In this document: positions 27,890 to 37,416 of the stretch, piece by piece
Layout of the letters: each line of letters opens with the position of its first letter
How positions within the stretch are numbered: position 1 is the stretch's first letter
Source: PALSA-607 sp963825425
GTDB taxonomy: Bacteria > Actinomycetota > Actinomycetes > Acidothermales > Acidothermaceae
Reading direction: 5' to 3'
DNA: 64,000 nucleotides
NCBI GenBank assembly: GCA_963825425.1
Contig: CAWGTF010000016.1
Coordinates: 11,198-75,197, forward strand
Program-made: the position numbers and the translations under genes
The notes under the pieces: model-generated
What the model was told of the DNA's origin: nothing
Seen by the model: only the letters and a program-made list of their open reading frames with translations
The model's database searches: none

Positions 27890-28906
27890 GCATCTCGGTT
27901 CGCCACGTGACGAAGCGGTTCGCGCAGTTCACCGCGCTCGACGACGTCAGCGTCGATATTCCGACCGGGTCGCTGACTGCGCTGCTCGGACCTTCAGGGC
28001 AGTGGTAAGTCGACGTTGCTGCGCGTCATCGCCGGCCTCGACACTGCCGACGCCGGCACGGTCAGCATCGAGGGCGCCGACGCGACGCACCTGCCGCCGC
28101 AACGGCGTGAGGTCGGCTTCGTCTTCCAGCACTACGCGCCGTTCAAGCACATGACCGTCTACGACAACATCGCGTTCGGACTCACCGTGCGCAAGGCGGG
28201 CAAGGCCGAGACGAAGACGCAAGGTGACCGAGCTGCTCGAGCTCGTGCACCTGGAGAAGTTCCAGACCCGCTATCCCGGCTCAGCTTTCTGGTGGGCAAC
28301 GGCAGCGCATGGCGTTGGCGCGCGCACTCGCCGTCCAGCCTCGTGTGCTGTTGCTCGACGAGCCGTTCGGTGCGCTCGACGCGCAGGTGCGCAAGGAGTT
28401 GCGCACCTGGCTTCGTCGGCTGCATGACGAGATGAATGTGACGACGGTGATCGTTACGCACGACCAGGAAGAAGCGATGGAAGTCGCTGACGAGATCGTC
28501 GTGCTGTACGACGGGCGCGTGCAGCAGGTCGGCCATCCGCATGACGTCTACGAGCATCCGGTCGAACGAGTGGGTGATGAGTTTTCTCGGGCCGGTCACG
28601 CATTTCGGTTCGTTGTTGGTTCGGCCGCATGACCTCGATCTAGCCCATGAGACATCGGACGGCGCGTTGCCGGCGACCGTCGTGCGCGTCACGCGTCTTG
28701 GCTTCCAAACGGTGGTCGACCTCGACGTGCAGGGCGCGCCGCTCTACGCGCAGCTCGCCCGCGAGGCGACCGATCGGTTGACGCTGACGCCCGGGACGTC
28801 GGTGTACGTGAGTCACGCGCGCGGCGAATCTGTTCCGGCCGGTCCGGGCGCCCCCGTTGCCGCCGCCGTCGGTGTTCCGGCCGGCCCCGAGGCAGACCTA
28901 GGCTAG
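27886..28906 (+). CDS. cysA: Sulfate ABC transporter ATPase CysA (four frameshifts)
   Basis: The ATPase that powers sulfate import. SISVRHVTKRFAQFTALDDV starts the domain. Walker A reads GPSGSGKST once an extra G near 27998 is removed. FVFQHYAPFKHMTVYDNIAF is the Q loop. After extra bases near 28220 (C in ACGCAAG), 28279 (G) and 28573 (G), the signature QLSGGQRQRMALARAL, Walker B VLLLDEPFGALD and VIVTHDQEEAMEVADEIVVL are in frame. The C-terminal TOBE-like part ends PAGPEADLG at 28906. All four breaks are one-base insertions, and the corrected protein matches the family throughout. Confidence 0.93.
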
Positions 28907-28910
28907 GCAA

Positions 28911-29345
28911 ATGATCGAGTCGGTCGTCATGCCACTGTCGAGTTGGGTGTTTCAGTGGCGTGATGACGGTCGGTGGCGCGAGCTTTCCCTGGCACAGCAC
29001 GAGGACGAGCTCGCTGGTCGTTTCACGCCGCGCGCTGACGACTGGGTGGAGTGGACGGGAACGCTGCATCGCCAGTCGCGCGCGGAGTCTGCGGTGCTGA
29101 CGAAGGGTTGGCGGCTCGTATATAGCGAACTGCCGCGCGATTGTTCAGCTCGCGTCGTGCTTGTTGATGGCACGGAGCCGCCGATCGTGATGTTGCGCGG
29201 CCTATGGATGTCGGAATGGGTCGGCGGCGGACTGCCCGCAACGGTGACCGTCGGAGCCGACAGTTGGACTGTGTCGCCGCCGCGAGCCGTCTGGCACAAG
29301 GTGGACGGCGAGCGGGGCTCCGAAGGGTGGGTTGGCTACCGCTAG
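28911..29345 (+). CDS. Hypothetical protein cotranscribed with the sulfate transporter
   Basis: A 144-residue soluble frame with an unusually high Trp content (W in SSWVFQWRDDGRWRELS, DDWVEWTGTLHRQ, KGWRLVY, LRGLWMSEWVGGG and others). No family, signal peptide or membrane segment was recognised. It starts 4 bases after the cysA stop, so it probably shares the operon. Its stop codon overlaps the stop of the convergent lipoprotein gene in CTAG (29342-29345). ATG 28929 is an alternative start. Confidence 0.6.
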   Translation: MIESVVMPLSSWVFQWRDDGRWRELSLAQHEDELAGRFTPRADDWVEWTGTLHRQSRAESAVLTKGWRLVYSELPRDCSARVVLVDGTEPPIVMLRGLWMSEWVGGGLPATVTVGADSWTVSPPRAVWHKVDGERGSEGWVGYR

Positions 29346-30661
29346 GGCCCGAACTGCAAACCGGTCAGACCCCACTCGAGTAACCGATCGCCGGCCCACA
29401 CCGCGTTGTCGCCGAACTGTGCGTTCGGTGCCGTCGGCAGCGCCGTCCATGCGCCGGTCTCGGCGTCCCACACGGCACTCTCACCGGCTCCGGTTGTGGG
29501 TCCACCATCGAGGCTGGAGGCGATAGTGCCGGTGTACTCAAGCAGCGCGGATCCGGTCCACACACCGAGCGGGTCGGTCTTGTCGATCGGCCCGGCCGGC
29601 ATAGCTGTCCACGCGCCGGTCGCGAGATCGAGCCGGTATCCGTGCTCATCAAACGAGGGCGGCCGTCTCGATTCGTCGCTGTGCCAACCTTGACCGGGCA
29701 ACACGAGAAGCTCCCCACCGGCAACAGTCACGCCGTCGAGCCCAGGGGGTTGATCGTCAAGAGTGGCCGCCGACGTCGCGCGCCTCGTCCACGTGTTGTG
29801 TCCTGAGTCGTAGACGACGAAGTCGACACCAGCATCAAGCGTGGTGGTGTCGCCGTCCGTCGTTATGTGTTGCCACATCTGCCCGACGTAGCTGCCGCGA
29901 TCGGTGGCTACGGCTCGAAGGTGCCGCACCTCGTGGCCGGCCGTGCTCGGCATCGCTGGCAGACTCCGCCAGCGATTGTGGCTCGGATCGTAGGCGGCTT
30001 CGCCTGCCGCATAGCCGGGGCCGTCAGCCGACTCGTTGTCGGGATCGCCGCCGATGACGAGAACCTCGTGACCGGTCCACAGGAGTTCCGGATTGAAGCG
30101 TGGCGACAACGGCCCGGCTGGCAGCTTCCGCCACGAGTTGGTAGACGGCGAGTAGATCGCGCCGTCCGCAAGTGCCGCAACATTGCCGCTGCTGTCGACG
30201 CTCCCGTAGCCGCCGAACACGACCAGCGACGAGCCCGTCCATACCCAGCCCGCCTGCGTTCGGGCACTGATCGGTGCAGTCGGCAGCGTCGTCCACTCTT
30301 TGGTGGCGGGGTCGTAGCTGGCACCGTCGGCGTAGAGCGTCGCGTCGCTTCGATAGTTGGACGCCCCGCCCCAGACGACCAGGCGATTACCGGTCCAGGC
30401 GACGACGCCACCCGTGCGAAAGGCGATGGGTGCCGCCGGGAGTTGGCTCCAGTGGTCGCCCGCCAATGCAGTTGCGGTGCCCGCGGAGGGATCGACAATC
30501 GAAGCGGACGCCGGCGGTGATACGACCGAGGCGGACGACGATAGCGGGGCGACGCCGGACGAATCGGCGGCACTTCTGCCATGGATGGATCCGCTGCCGC
30601 AGCCGACAACGATGATCCCGAGCACTACTGCGGATGCGGCCGCACGCCTCGCTTCGCTCAT
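29342..30661 (-). CDS. Kelch-like beta-propeller lipoprotein (second copy)
   Basis: A 439-residue intact protein. MSEARRAAASAVVLGIIVVG leads to the lipobox VVGCGS, then SIHGRSAADSSGVAP and a Ser/Ala linker. The body has about six kelch-type blades: LPAAPIAFRTGGVVAWTGNR, LVVWGG, SYDPATKEWTTLP, ARTQAGWVWTGSSLVVFGGY, TNSWRKLPAGPL and later repeats. It starts in an ATGA overlap with the upstream paralogue (30658). Such propellers are protein- or polysaccharide-binding; the actual ligand is unknown. Confidence 0.85.
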   Translation of the reverse strand: MSEARRAAASAVVLGIIVVGCGSGSIHGRSAADSSGVAPLSSSASVVSPPASASIVDPSAGTATALAGDHWSQLPAAPIAFRTGGVVAWTGNRLVVWGGASNYRSDATLYADGASYDPATKEWTTLPTAPISARTQAGWVWTGSSLVVFGGYGSVDSSGNVAALADGAIYSPSTNSWRKLPAGPLSPRFNPELLWTGHEVLVIGGDPDNESADGPGYAAGEAAYDPSHNRWRSLPAMPSTAGHEVRHLRAVATDRGSYVGQMWQHITTDGDTTTLDAGVDFVVYDSGHNTWTRRATSAATLDDQPPGLDGVTVAGGELLVLPGQGWHSDESRRPPSFDEHGYRLDLATGAWTAMPAGPIDKTDPLGVWTGSALLEYTGTIASSLDGGPTTGAGESAVWDAETGAWTALPTAPNAQFGDNAVWAGDRLLEWGLTGLQFGP

Positions 30662-32031
30662 GGGCCCGCTCCGAACTGCACGCCAGTGATGTCGCTGCTC
30701 ACGGGTCCGGGGACGTCGCCTGGCGAAGGCACGGACAGCTGGCCCCAATCGAGTAACTCATGGCCGTCCCATGCTGCAACGTCTCCGCCATACACGGGTG
30801 CGGCCGGCAGCCGTGTCCACTCGCCGGTAGGTGGGTCCCACACAGCAGCTTGGCCTGCCACCGTCCAGCCGGCCGGTCCGTGAGTAACGGCGCCGGTGTT
30901 GAACGCGATCACCGTGTCGCCGGTCCACAGGAAGGTCTCGGGATTCAGGTCGTCGATCGGGCCCGGCGGGATCTTCGTCCAGGTGTTTGTGCTCGGATCC
31001 AGCAGTCGGCTCTGGCCGCCGAGCATGCCCGGTCCAGGGCAATCGCCGCACCAGGGGTCCGTCGGCGGAACAAGGATGTCCGTCCCCGTCCAGAGCGCGG
31101 CACCTATCCCGTCCGGCGCGTTGTTGCGATCCAAGCCGTCGGTGGGCCGCGACGCCGCGACATCCGGCGTCCAGGTATTACGCGTTGGGTCGAAGATGTA
31201 GAGGTCGATACCGGAATAGATCGTCGACGCCCCGCCGCCGCCGTCCGTCGTGTGTTGCCATTCCTCCCACGCGTACAGGCGATCGTTGGTCGCTACTGCA
31301 ACGACCGCGAGCACGAGCTGGTTGGCGCTGAGCGGCATCGGCGCGAGGGTGGTCCACTGGTTGGTTGTCGGATTGAACGCGGCGAGGTCGGTGTGCACCT
31401 GCTGGCTTGTCGACAACGCAGGCGGGTCGCCGCCGATGACGATGACCTCGCCGTCGACGAACACCGCCTGTGCGCCGGTGCGCCCGCTCAAAGGACCGGC
31501 CGGCAACTTCCGCCACTTCATCGTGGTGGGGTTGTAGATCGCGCCATTGCCGGAAATCCCGTCGGTCGCGTCGCCACCCCAGATGAAGAGCTCGCTGCCG
31601 GTCCAGACGCTGGCCATCTGCGTTCGAGCGCTGATGGGAGCCGCCGGAAGCTTCGTCCACCTCTTCGTCGTCGGGTCGTACGCCGCGCCATCACCGACCA
31701 GTTGATCGTCGCGCGGCCCGTAGTTGCCGCCCCAGATCAGGAGTTGCCGACCTGTCCATGCGCTCGCCGCGTCCCTGCGCGCTGTGATCGGTGCTGCTGG
31801 CAGCGCGCTCCAGTGGTAACTCGCTAGTGCGGCCGCGCTGACCGGGGCGGACGGCGGCGCTGAGGTGGGTGAGGTGGACGCCGGTGGCGGCGCGACTGAG
31901 GCCGGGGACGAGAGAGCGACCACGCCCGAGGAGTCGGCGGCGCTTCGCCCGTCGACCGATCCGCTGCCACACCCGACCACGAGGACGCCGATCACCACCG
32001 CGACCGAGCCCGCTCGTTGCGACACGCTCAT
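30658..32031 (-). CDS. Kelch-like beta-propeller lipoprotein (first copy)
   Basis: A 457-residue paralogue of the downstream gene. MSVSQRAGSVAVVIGVLVVG precedes lipobox VVGCGS, and the segment SVDGRSAADSSGVVALSS is nearly the same as in its neighbour. Blades include LPAAPITARRDAASAWTGRQ, LLIWGG, AYDPTTKRWTKLPAAPISAR, SELFIWGGDATDG and LPAGPLSGRTGAQAVFVDGE. ATG 32031 has GGAG upstream; GTG 32052 is an alternative. The palindrome at 32051-32095 lies immediately upstream. The two genes form a tandem duplication with coupled translation. Confidence 0.85.
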   Translation of the reverse strand: MSVSQRAGSVAVVIGVLVVGCGSGSVDGRSAADSSGVVALSSPASVAPPPASTSPTSAPPSAPVSAAALASYHWSALPAAPITARRDAASAWTGRQLLIWGGNYGPRDDQLVGDGAAYDPTTKRWTKLPAAPISARTQMASVWTGSELFIWGGDATDGISGNGAIYNPTTMKWRKLPAGPLSGRTGAQAVFVDGEVIVIGGDPPALSTSQQVHTDLAAFNPTTNQWTTLAPMPLSANQLVLAVVAVATNDRLYAWEEWQHTTDGGGGASTIYSGIDLYIFDPTRNTWTPDVAASRPTDGLDRNNAPDGIGAALWTGTDILVPPTDPWCGDCPGPGMLGGQSRLLDPSTNTWTKIPPGPIDDLNPETFLWTGDTVIAFNTGAVTHGPAGWTVAGQAAVWDPPTGEWTRLPAAPVYGGDVAAWDGHELLDWGQLSVPSPGDVPGPVSSDITGVQFGAGP

Positions 32032-32050
32032 GCTCAGACTCCGCCCAGTC

Positions 32051-32095
32051 ATCGTGTGGATTTACTGCCCTCCTGGGGAGGTAAATCCACACGAT
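32051..32095. repeat. Perfect 15-bp inverted repeat, family C copy 2
   Basis: ATCGTGTGGATTTAC (32051-32065) pairs exactly with GTAAATCCACACGAT (32081-32095), with a further CCTCC/GGAGG inside. On the plus strand it is followed by TTTT. It lies between the Rrf2 stop and the propeller lipoprotein start, both on the minus strand, so it may terminate the Rrf2 transcript. A degenerate copy is at 9532. Confidence 0.8.
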
Positions 32096-32124
32096 TTTGA
32101 CTCTGCCGACGGCGTGCGGGTTCC

Positions 32125-32583
32125 CTAGCGGGGGAGCCAGGCTTCGAGGTCGCGGATCATGGTGCGGACGGACGCTGGCATCTTGCCGGCCGCGACGTCG
32201 GCGACGCTGATTCGCTCGAGCACCGCGCGTAGGCCGGCGCGGACCGCGACCCAGACGTCCTGCAGTCGCTCGGCGGAGCCTTCATAGACGAGGGTCTCGG
32301 GTCGCAGTCCGCGCACCTCGGCCAAGGGACCGTCGACCGCCCGCATGACGTCGGCGACCTGGATCTTCGAGGCCGGCCGCGCGAGGCGGTAGCCGCCCTC
32401 GGCGCCGCGCAGGCTCTCGACCAACCGAGCCCGGCGCAGGTCGGACAGGATCGCCTCCAGAAACTTGCGGGGCAGGTGCTGTTCGCCCGCGATCGTCTCC
32501 GCTTTCACCCAGGTGTCGCGCGGTGCCTCGGCGAGCACGAGCATGGCCCGCATCGCGTAGTCCGTCTTCGCCGAGATGTGCAC
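32125..32583 (-). CDS. Rrf2 family transcriptional regulator
   Basis: About 152 residues. HISAKTDYAMRAMLVLAEAP is the classic Rrf2 opening. AETIAGEQHLPRKFLEAILSDL is the helix-turn-helix and SLRGAEGGYRLARPASKIQVADV is the wing and dimerisation start. The three conserved cysteines that bind Fe-S in IscR-type members are absent, so it is more like CymR-type sensors. GTG 32583 matches the normal Rrf2 start although no well-spaced ribosome site is seen. Regulation of the sulfate genes 3 kb away is possible but unproven. Confidence 0.9.
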   Translation of the reverse strand: MHISAKTDYAMRAMLVLAEAPRDTWVKAETIAGEQHLPRKFLEAILSDLRRARLVESLRGAEGGYRLARPASKIQVADVMRAVDGPLAEVRGLRPETLVYEGSAERLQDVWVAVRAGLRAVLERISVADVAAGKMPASVRTMIRDLEAWLPR

Positions 32584-32636
32584 TCCGCCATGATGGCAGC
32601 CGGGGTGACCCGACGCCCCAAGCCTCGCCCGCGCGA

Positions 32637-32694
32637 CGAGTGGGGACATCCGCCCGCGACGCGCCGACACCGCAGCTGCAGATGTCCCCACTCG
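32637..32694. repeat. Perfect 14-bp inverted repeat, family B
   Basis: CGAGTGGGGACATC (32637-32650) pairs exactly with GATGTCCCCACTCG (32681-32694) across 30 bases. It lies between the LuxR-type gene stop (32710) and the Rrf2 start and may be the terminator of the LuxR-type gene. The outer CGAGTG/CACTCG ends match those of family A. Confidence 0.75.
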
Positions 32695-32709
32695 GCGGAG
32701 GGAGCCGGC

Positions 32710-35406
32710 TTAGTCGGCGCTCGTCGATTGGCTCGGGAAGCTGAGCAGTTCGGCAAGCCCTCGACGTCCGTGCGTATTGGTCTTTGTGTATACGTGCGCG
32801 AGGTGGGTCTGCACTGTGCGCACGGACAGTCCCAGGCGTTGCGCGATGTCGATGTCGGAAGCGCCGATGGCGGCCAGCGACGCGACGTCGCGTTCGCGCG
32901 CGGTCAGCGTGCGTGCCGTCGACAAGACGGACGCCGCGGGGATCGTCGATTGGCTCGCCGGCGTGCAGAACGCCGGCCAACCTCTCGGCCGCGCGAATCT
33001 CACCAGCGATGTCCCCGCGCCGCGCGCACAGCGACGCAGCGGACGCATACGCATCAGCTGCGAGCGGCCGAAATCCCAGTAATAGCAGGGCATCTCCGGC
33101 TTCGATCAAGGCCGCAGCATCGGATTCGGCCAGCGCCTCGACAGTGCTGGCGAGTACGGGTGCGAGCGGTCCGTCGACGTGCGCCGCCGCCAACCGCGCA
33201 CCTTCGCGCGCGGCTCGAGGATCGCCGTAGCGCGCAACCGCGTTCCATGCCATCAGCGCGACGGGTGCCTGTTCGAGCGACCAAGCCGAGCTGGCCGCGA
33301 CGGTAGCCGCCGCGCGAGCACCCGGGAGGTCACCCGCGCACGCCAGCACATCAGCCCGACACAGTTCCTGTTCGGGCCGGTAGACCGCGAGGTCATGGGG
33401 TACCGAATCCATCTCTGCAAGGCTTTGCATCGCGAGATCGACCCGACCGCGCATCGCATCGGCAACCGCCAACAGCCCCAAGTTCCACGCGGCGAACGAC
33501 TCGTCGAACCCGCCCAACTCCGAAAGGACCTCGCGCATCTGTCGCGCGGCGATGGTCGGCTCGCCGCGCAGCATGGCGACCCGCGCCATGCACTGCAACA
33601 TCCGCGGCCGAGACCGCGCGGCGTCATCGGTGCCAGGTCGCACCAACGCCTCGCGAGCTATCTCGTCGGCAGTCTGCAAATCTCCGCGACGTTCGTGCGC
33701 GAGGATTACCGCCGTCAGCAACGCCGCGACGTCGAAGCCGCCGCTGTCTGGCTCGTCGCCGAGTTCGGCGAACGTGCGATCGGCGAGCTCGATCGCGGCG
33801 TCCAGCTGGCCCGAGCGTCGCCATCCCTGCCACCGCGCACAAAGCAGCCCGCCATCGCGCGACGCCGGGCAGTTGCAAGTCGACCGCCAACGGTCGAGCC
33901 AGCGCGACGGCCTCCCTCGCGTCACCCCCGAGCAGGCGCGCCATTGCGGCGGCCAACCGGATCGGCGGCGGTGCGAATTGCACGTCGCCAGCTGACGCCA
34001 GCAGGTGCGTCGGGTCGTCGCCGGCCAGCGTCGTGACGAGCGCCGACAATGCCATCACAGCCATCGCCAACTCGTCGGGCAGCGGCTCCTTCGCCAGCTC
34101 CGCGAGCAGCACGCGGGTCTGTTCCGGGTACGAAAGCGCCAGCGCCTCAGCCAGGGCGAGTCGCGCAGGCACGCCGCCGCCCGCAGCGACGGCAGCACGC
34201 AGCAGGGTGCGCGCGGCGGCGGCATCGTGACGCATCGCGGCCCGCCCCGCCGACATCAGCGCCATCGGGTCCGTTGCGAGTCCGGCCTGCACCCGCAGCA
34301 ACGCAATGCGCAGCGGATCGGCGGGTGCATCGGCGTGCGCATGATTGCCAGCCAACGGGTCGGACGACGAGGGGCTCGCGACCAGCTCGCCAGCGAGCCT
34401 TCGTCGTCGGCTCGCGGGTAGTGCGGACTGCAGCCACTCGCCGTACAGCGGATGCGCAAGCCGCACTTCCGTTCGGCCCGCACCTGGCATGACCCGCACC
34501 CGCCGCGTTGTGCGCCGGCCCGATCGTGATGAGGCCCTGCTGCTCGAGCCACTCGACATTCCGTTCTCCGGACAGCCGCAACAGGGTGTCGAAGTCGAGA
34601 GGTTCGCTGAGCGCGACCAACTCGAGAGCTTCACGGCGTCCGGCATCAAGCGCACTAAGCCGGAGGCTGACGAGCTCAGCCAACTGGGCGTCGGCCGGCA
34701 AGGGACCGTCGAGTTGCCAGACGCCGCGGTGCTCGCGCAACGAGTTGTTGGCCAGCGCCACCCGGATGAGCTCGCGCAGCACGAGCGGGCTGCCAACGCT
34801 GAGCCGGTGCAACCGCTCGACAGCGCGCGCCGAAACCTGCCCGCCCAGAACCGATTCGAGCAACGCGGCGGCGCCTGCCTGGTCGAGTGGACTGACCTCG
34901 ATCGTCAGCATGTTGTCGCCGTCCGCGAAGTTGCGCAGCGCGGGCGGCAGATCGGCTGCAAGCCGGGTAACGAGGATGACCTGCAGGCCCTGAAAGTCCA
35001 TAAGCTGGCGCAAAACCAAGCTGGAAAGACCGTCGAGCAGTTCCGCATCGTCGACGAGGAGCAGCGTGATGCCGTCGGCAGCCAGCGTCGCGGCGATCGC
35101 CTCGCGGGCTTGCGCGAGCAGCAGCCCGTTCTCGGCCGACGCCTCGGCGCCAGTCAGAAAGGGACTGAGCGCGGCAAGTGGCACTTCGTGCGATGAGGTC
35201 GTGCCGAAGATGGCCTTGGACGGCCGCCCCGCGGCGTCCGCATTGGCGATCGCCGCTTTGGCCAGCCACGTCTTGCCGATCCCGGCCGGCCCGGTCAGGA
35301 GCAGGTTTCGCCCGGCGAGCACGGCTGGGGTCAGCTCGGCGAGTAGGGCCGCGCGATCAGGCACCGCCACCACCTGGGTGGACGCCGAGGCCGGGCCTGG
35401 GTTCAC
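32710..35406 (-). CDS. Large AAA/LuxR-type (LAL/MalT-like) regulator, three frameshifts
   Basis: About 895 residues after correction. Near the N-terminus, Walker A is LLTGPAGIGKTWLAKAA and Walker B is GITLLLVDDAELLDG; SVGSPLVLRELIRVAL fits the STAND/LAL ATPase. A TPR-rich middle (LDAAIELADRTFAELG and similar) leads to the C-terminal LuxR helix-turn-helix LTARERDVASLAAIGASDID, IAQRLGLSVRTVQTHLAHVY. Frame breaks near 34510, 33850 and 32940 are each one extra base. The start is GTG 35406. Such regulators bind ATP and an inducer and activate nearby operons; the target here is unknown. Confidence 0.88.
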
Positions 35407-35501
35407 GACGTAACGGTATGCCGCGGCGAGGTCGCAGGCTACGTAGGGAACTACTGATGTAGCGGACTACGGATATCGCCCGCGCATGACTCTCCCGCGC
35501 C

Positions 35502-35559
35502 CAGTGAAGGAATTTGGCGCAATTTTCCCGCCGAAATCCAACCGAATTCCTTCACTCGG
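35502..35559. repeat. Inverted repeat, family A copy 2
   Basis: AGTGAAGGAATT (35503-35514) pairs with AATTCCTTCACT (35545-35556). The right end CCGAATTCCTTCACTCGG is identical to that of the copy at 13639-13656, while the loops differ. It lies in the divergent gap between the LuxR-type gene and the MFS gene, so it is not simply a terminator. Confidence 0.7.
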
Positions 35560-35620
35560 CACATGCCGCGGGCCAACGCCGCCGCCGAGCCGAGGTGACA
35601 ACTCCCACCCGCACGTGTTT

Positions 35621-35646
35621 ATAGTTGCTTTCAGTCAAGCAACTAT
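35621..35646 (+). promoter_or_regulatory. MarR-type operator in the MFS promoter
   Basis: ATAGTTGCTT (35621-35630) and AAGCAACTAT (35637-35646) form a perfect 10-bp inverted repeat with a 6-bp spacer. It ends 12 bases before the TTG start of the efflux gene. A bound repressor would cover the ribosome site and start point. The cotranscribed MarR protein is the obvious ligand. Confidence 0.75.
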
Positions 35647-35658
35647 CCGGGAGCCAAG

Positions 35659-37416
35659 TTGCCGAGCCCGCACTACAAGTGGGTCGCGCTGTCGAACACG
35701 ACGCTCGGCATGCTGATGGCGACCATCAACTCCTCGATCATCTTGATCTCGCTGCCGGCGATCTTCCGTGGCATCGGCATCAACCCGCTCTCGCCTGGCA
35801 ACGTGGGCTACCTGCTCTGGCTGATGATGGGCTACATGCTCGTCACGGCCGTGCTGGTCGTGAGCCTCGGCCGACTCGGCGACATGTTGGGCCGGGTGCG
35901 CATCTACAACGCGGGCTTCGCGGTGTTTTCGGTCGGGTCGATCATCCTGGCGCTTGACCCGATGCGCGGTGGTGGCGGCGCGTTGTGGCTGGTGCTCTGG
36001 CGGCTGTTGCAAGGTGTCGGGGGCGCGATGCTGTTCGCGAACGCGAGCGCGATCATCGCCGACGCGTTCCCGGTCGAACAGCGCGGCCTCGCGATCGGCA
36101 TCAACCAGGTCGCGGCGATCGCCGGCTCGTTCATCGGACTCATCGCGGGCGGTCTGCTGTCGGTCGTCGACTGGCGGCTGGTGTTCTGGGTCTCGGTTCC
36201 GGTCGGCGTGATCGGCACGGTCTGGGCGTACAAGAGCCTGAAGGACAACGGACGCCGCGTGCAGGCGCGCATCGACTGGTGGGGCAACATCACCTTCGCC
36301 GTAGGACTCACGGCGGTGCTCGCGGCGATCGTGTACGGGATCCAGCCGTACGGCGGTCACACCATGGGCTGGACGGCGCCCAAGGTGATCGTCGCGTTCG
36401 TCGCGGGCGTCGTGCTCCTTGCTGCGTTCGGCTGGATCGAACTGCACTCCGACTCGCCGATGTTCAACCTGCGGCTGTTCAAGATTCGCGCGTTTGCCAC
36501 CGGCGGTCTCGCCGGATTGCTCGCCGCCATCTCGCGCGGTGGCATGCAGTTCATGCTCATCATCTGGCTGCAGGGCATCTGGTTGCCGCTGCATGGCTAC
36601 AAGTACGAAGCGACCCCGTTGTGGGCCGGTATTTACCTGCTGCCATTGACAATTGGCTTCCTGATCGCCGGCCCGGTCTCCGGCTACTTGTCCGACCGGC
36701 ACGGCGCGCGAACGCTGTCGACGCTCGGCATGGTCGTGGTGGCTGGCAGCTTCGCCGGGCTCTTGCTCGTACCGACGAACTTCGCGTACTGGATCTTCGC
36801 CGTGCTCGTGCTGCTCAACGGCATCGGCGGTGGCTTGTTCTCGGCGCCGAACTCGACCGCCATCATGAACAGCGTGCCGCCCGAGCAGCGCGGCGGTGCG
36901 GCCGGTGTGCAGGCGACGTTCCTCAACTCCGGCATGGTGTTGTCGATCGGCATCTTCTTCTCGTTGATGATCGTCGGTCTCGCGAACACGTTGCCCTCGG
37001 CCATGTTCAAGGGGCTCACCGCAAACGGCGTGAGCGCGGCGCAGGCGCACACCATCGCGAATCAGCCGCCGGTCGGCAGCTTGTTCGCGTCGTTCCTCGG
37101 ATTCAACCCGCTGCAGACGTTGCTCGGTTCGCAATCAGCCGCGCACGTCTCGAATGCGCAGTGGGCCGAGCTGACGGGCAAGCACTTCTTCCCGAACCTG
37201 ATCGCGTCGCCATTCCATCACGGACTCGTCATCGTGTTCGCGGTTGCGATCGGGCTCTCGATCGTCGGCGCGATCTTTTCGATGCTGCGTGGCCGTCGCT
37301 ACGTTCACGCCGACGACGTCGAGGTCGTGCACCCCGACCACGAACACCGCGGCGACCCGGCGATCGCATCCGGCGCAGTGCCTGGCGAACTCGCGCTACA
37401 GGACGACCGCACATGA
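35659..37416 (+). CDS. MFS transporter, DHA2-type 14-helix drug efflux pump
   Basis: An intact 585-residue protein with 14 predicted membrane helices. Motif A-like GRLGDMLGRVRIYNAG follows helix 2. WRLLQGVGGAMLFANASAII (helix 4 region) and INQVAAIAGSFIGLIAGGLL (motif C) mark an H+-antiporter. YLSDRHGARTLSTLG is the second motif A. PNSTAIMNSVPPEQRGGAAG is typical of EmrB/QacA proteins. TTG 35659 follows CCGGGAG. It overlaps the MarR gene by ATGA, and the operator lies upstream, giving substrate-induced derepression. The substrate is not predictable. Confidence 0.93.
   Translation: MPSPHYKWVALSNTTLGMLMATINSSIILISLPAIFRGIGINPLSPGNVGYLLWLMMGYMLVTAVLVVSLGRLGDMLGRVRIYNAGFAVFSVGSIILALDPMRGGGGALWLVLWRLLQGVGGAMLFANASAIIADAFPVEQRGLAIGINQVAAIAGSFIGLIAGGLLSVVDWRLVFWVSVPVGVIGTVWAYKSLKDNGRRVQARIDWWGNITFAVGLTAVLAAIVYGIQPYGGHTMGWTAPKVIVAFVAGVVLLAAFGWIELHSDSPMFNLRLFKIRAFATGGLAGLLAAISRGGMQFMLIIWLQGIWLPLHGYKYEATPLWAGIYLLPLTIGFLIAGPVSGYLSDRHGARTLSTLGMVVVAGSFAGLLLVPTNFAYWIFAVLVLLNGIGGGLFSAPNSTAIMNSVPPEQRGGAAGVQATFLNSGMVLSIGIFFSLMIVGLANTLPSAMFKGLTANGVSAAQAHTIANQPPVGSLFASFLGFNPLQTLLGSQSAAHVSNAQWAELTGKHFFPNLIASPFHHGLVIVFAVAIGLSIVGAIFSMLRGRRYVHADDVEVVHPDHEHRGDPAIASGAVPGELALQDDRT

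Noticed and set aside
27990..28580. Programmed frameshifting in cysA
   Set aside because: Four breaks in one gene have different contexts and no slippery heptamer or stimulator; similar breaks occur in unrelated genes, so sequencing error is more likely.
35635..37134. Roughly 500-codon frame antisense to the MFS pump
   Set aside because: It mirrors a clear 14-helix transporter and its Arg/Asp/His-rich sequence is typical of shadow frames.
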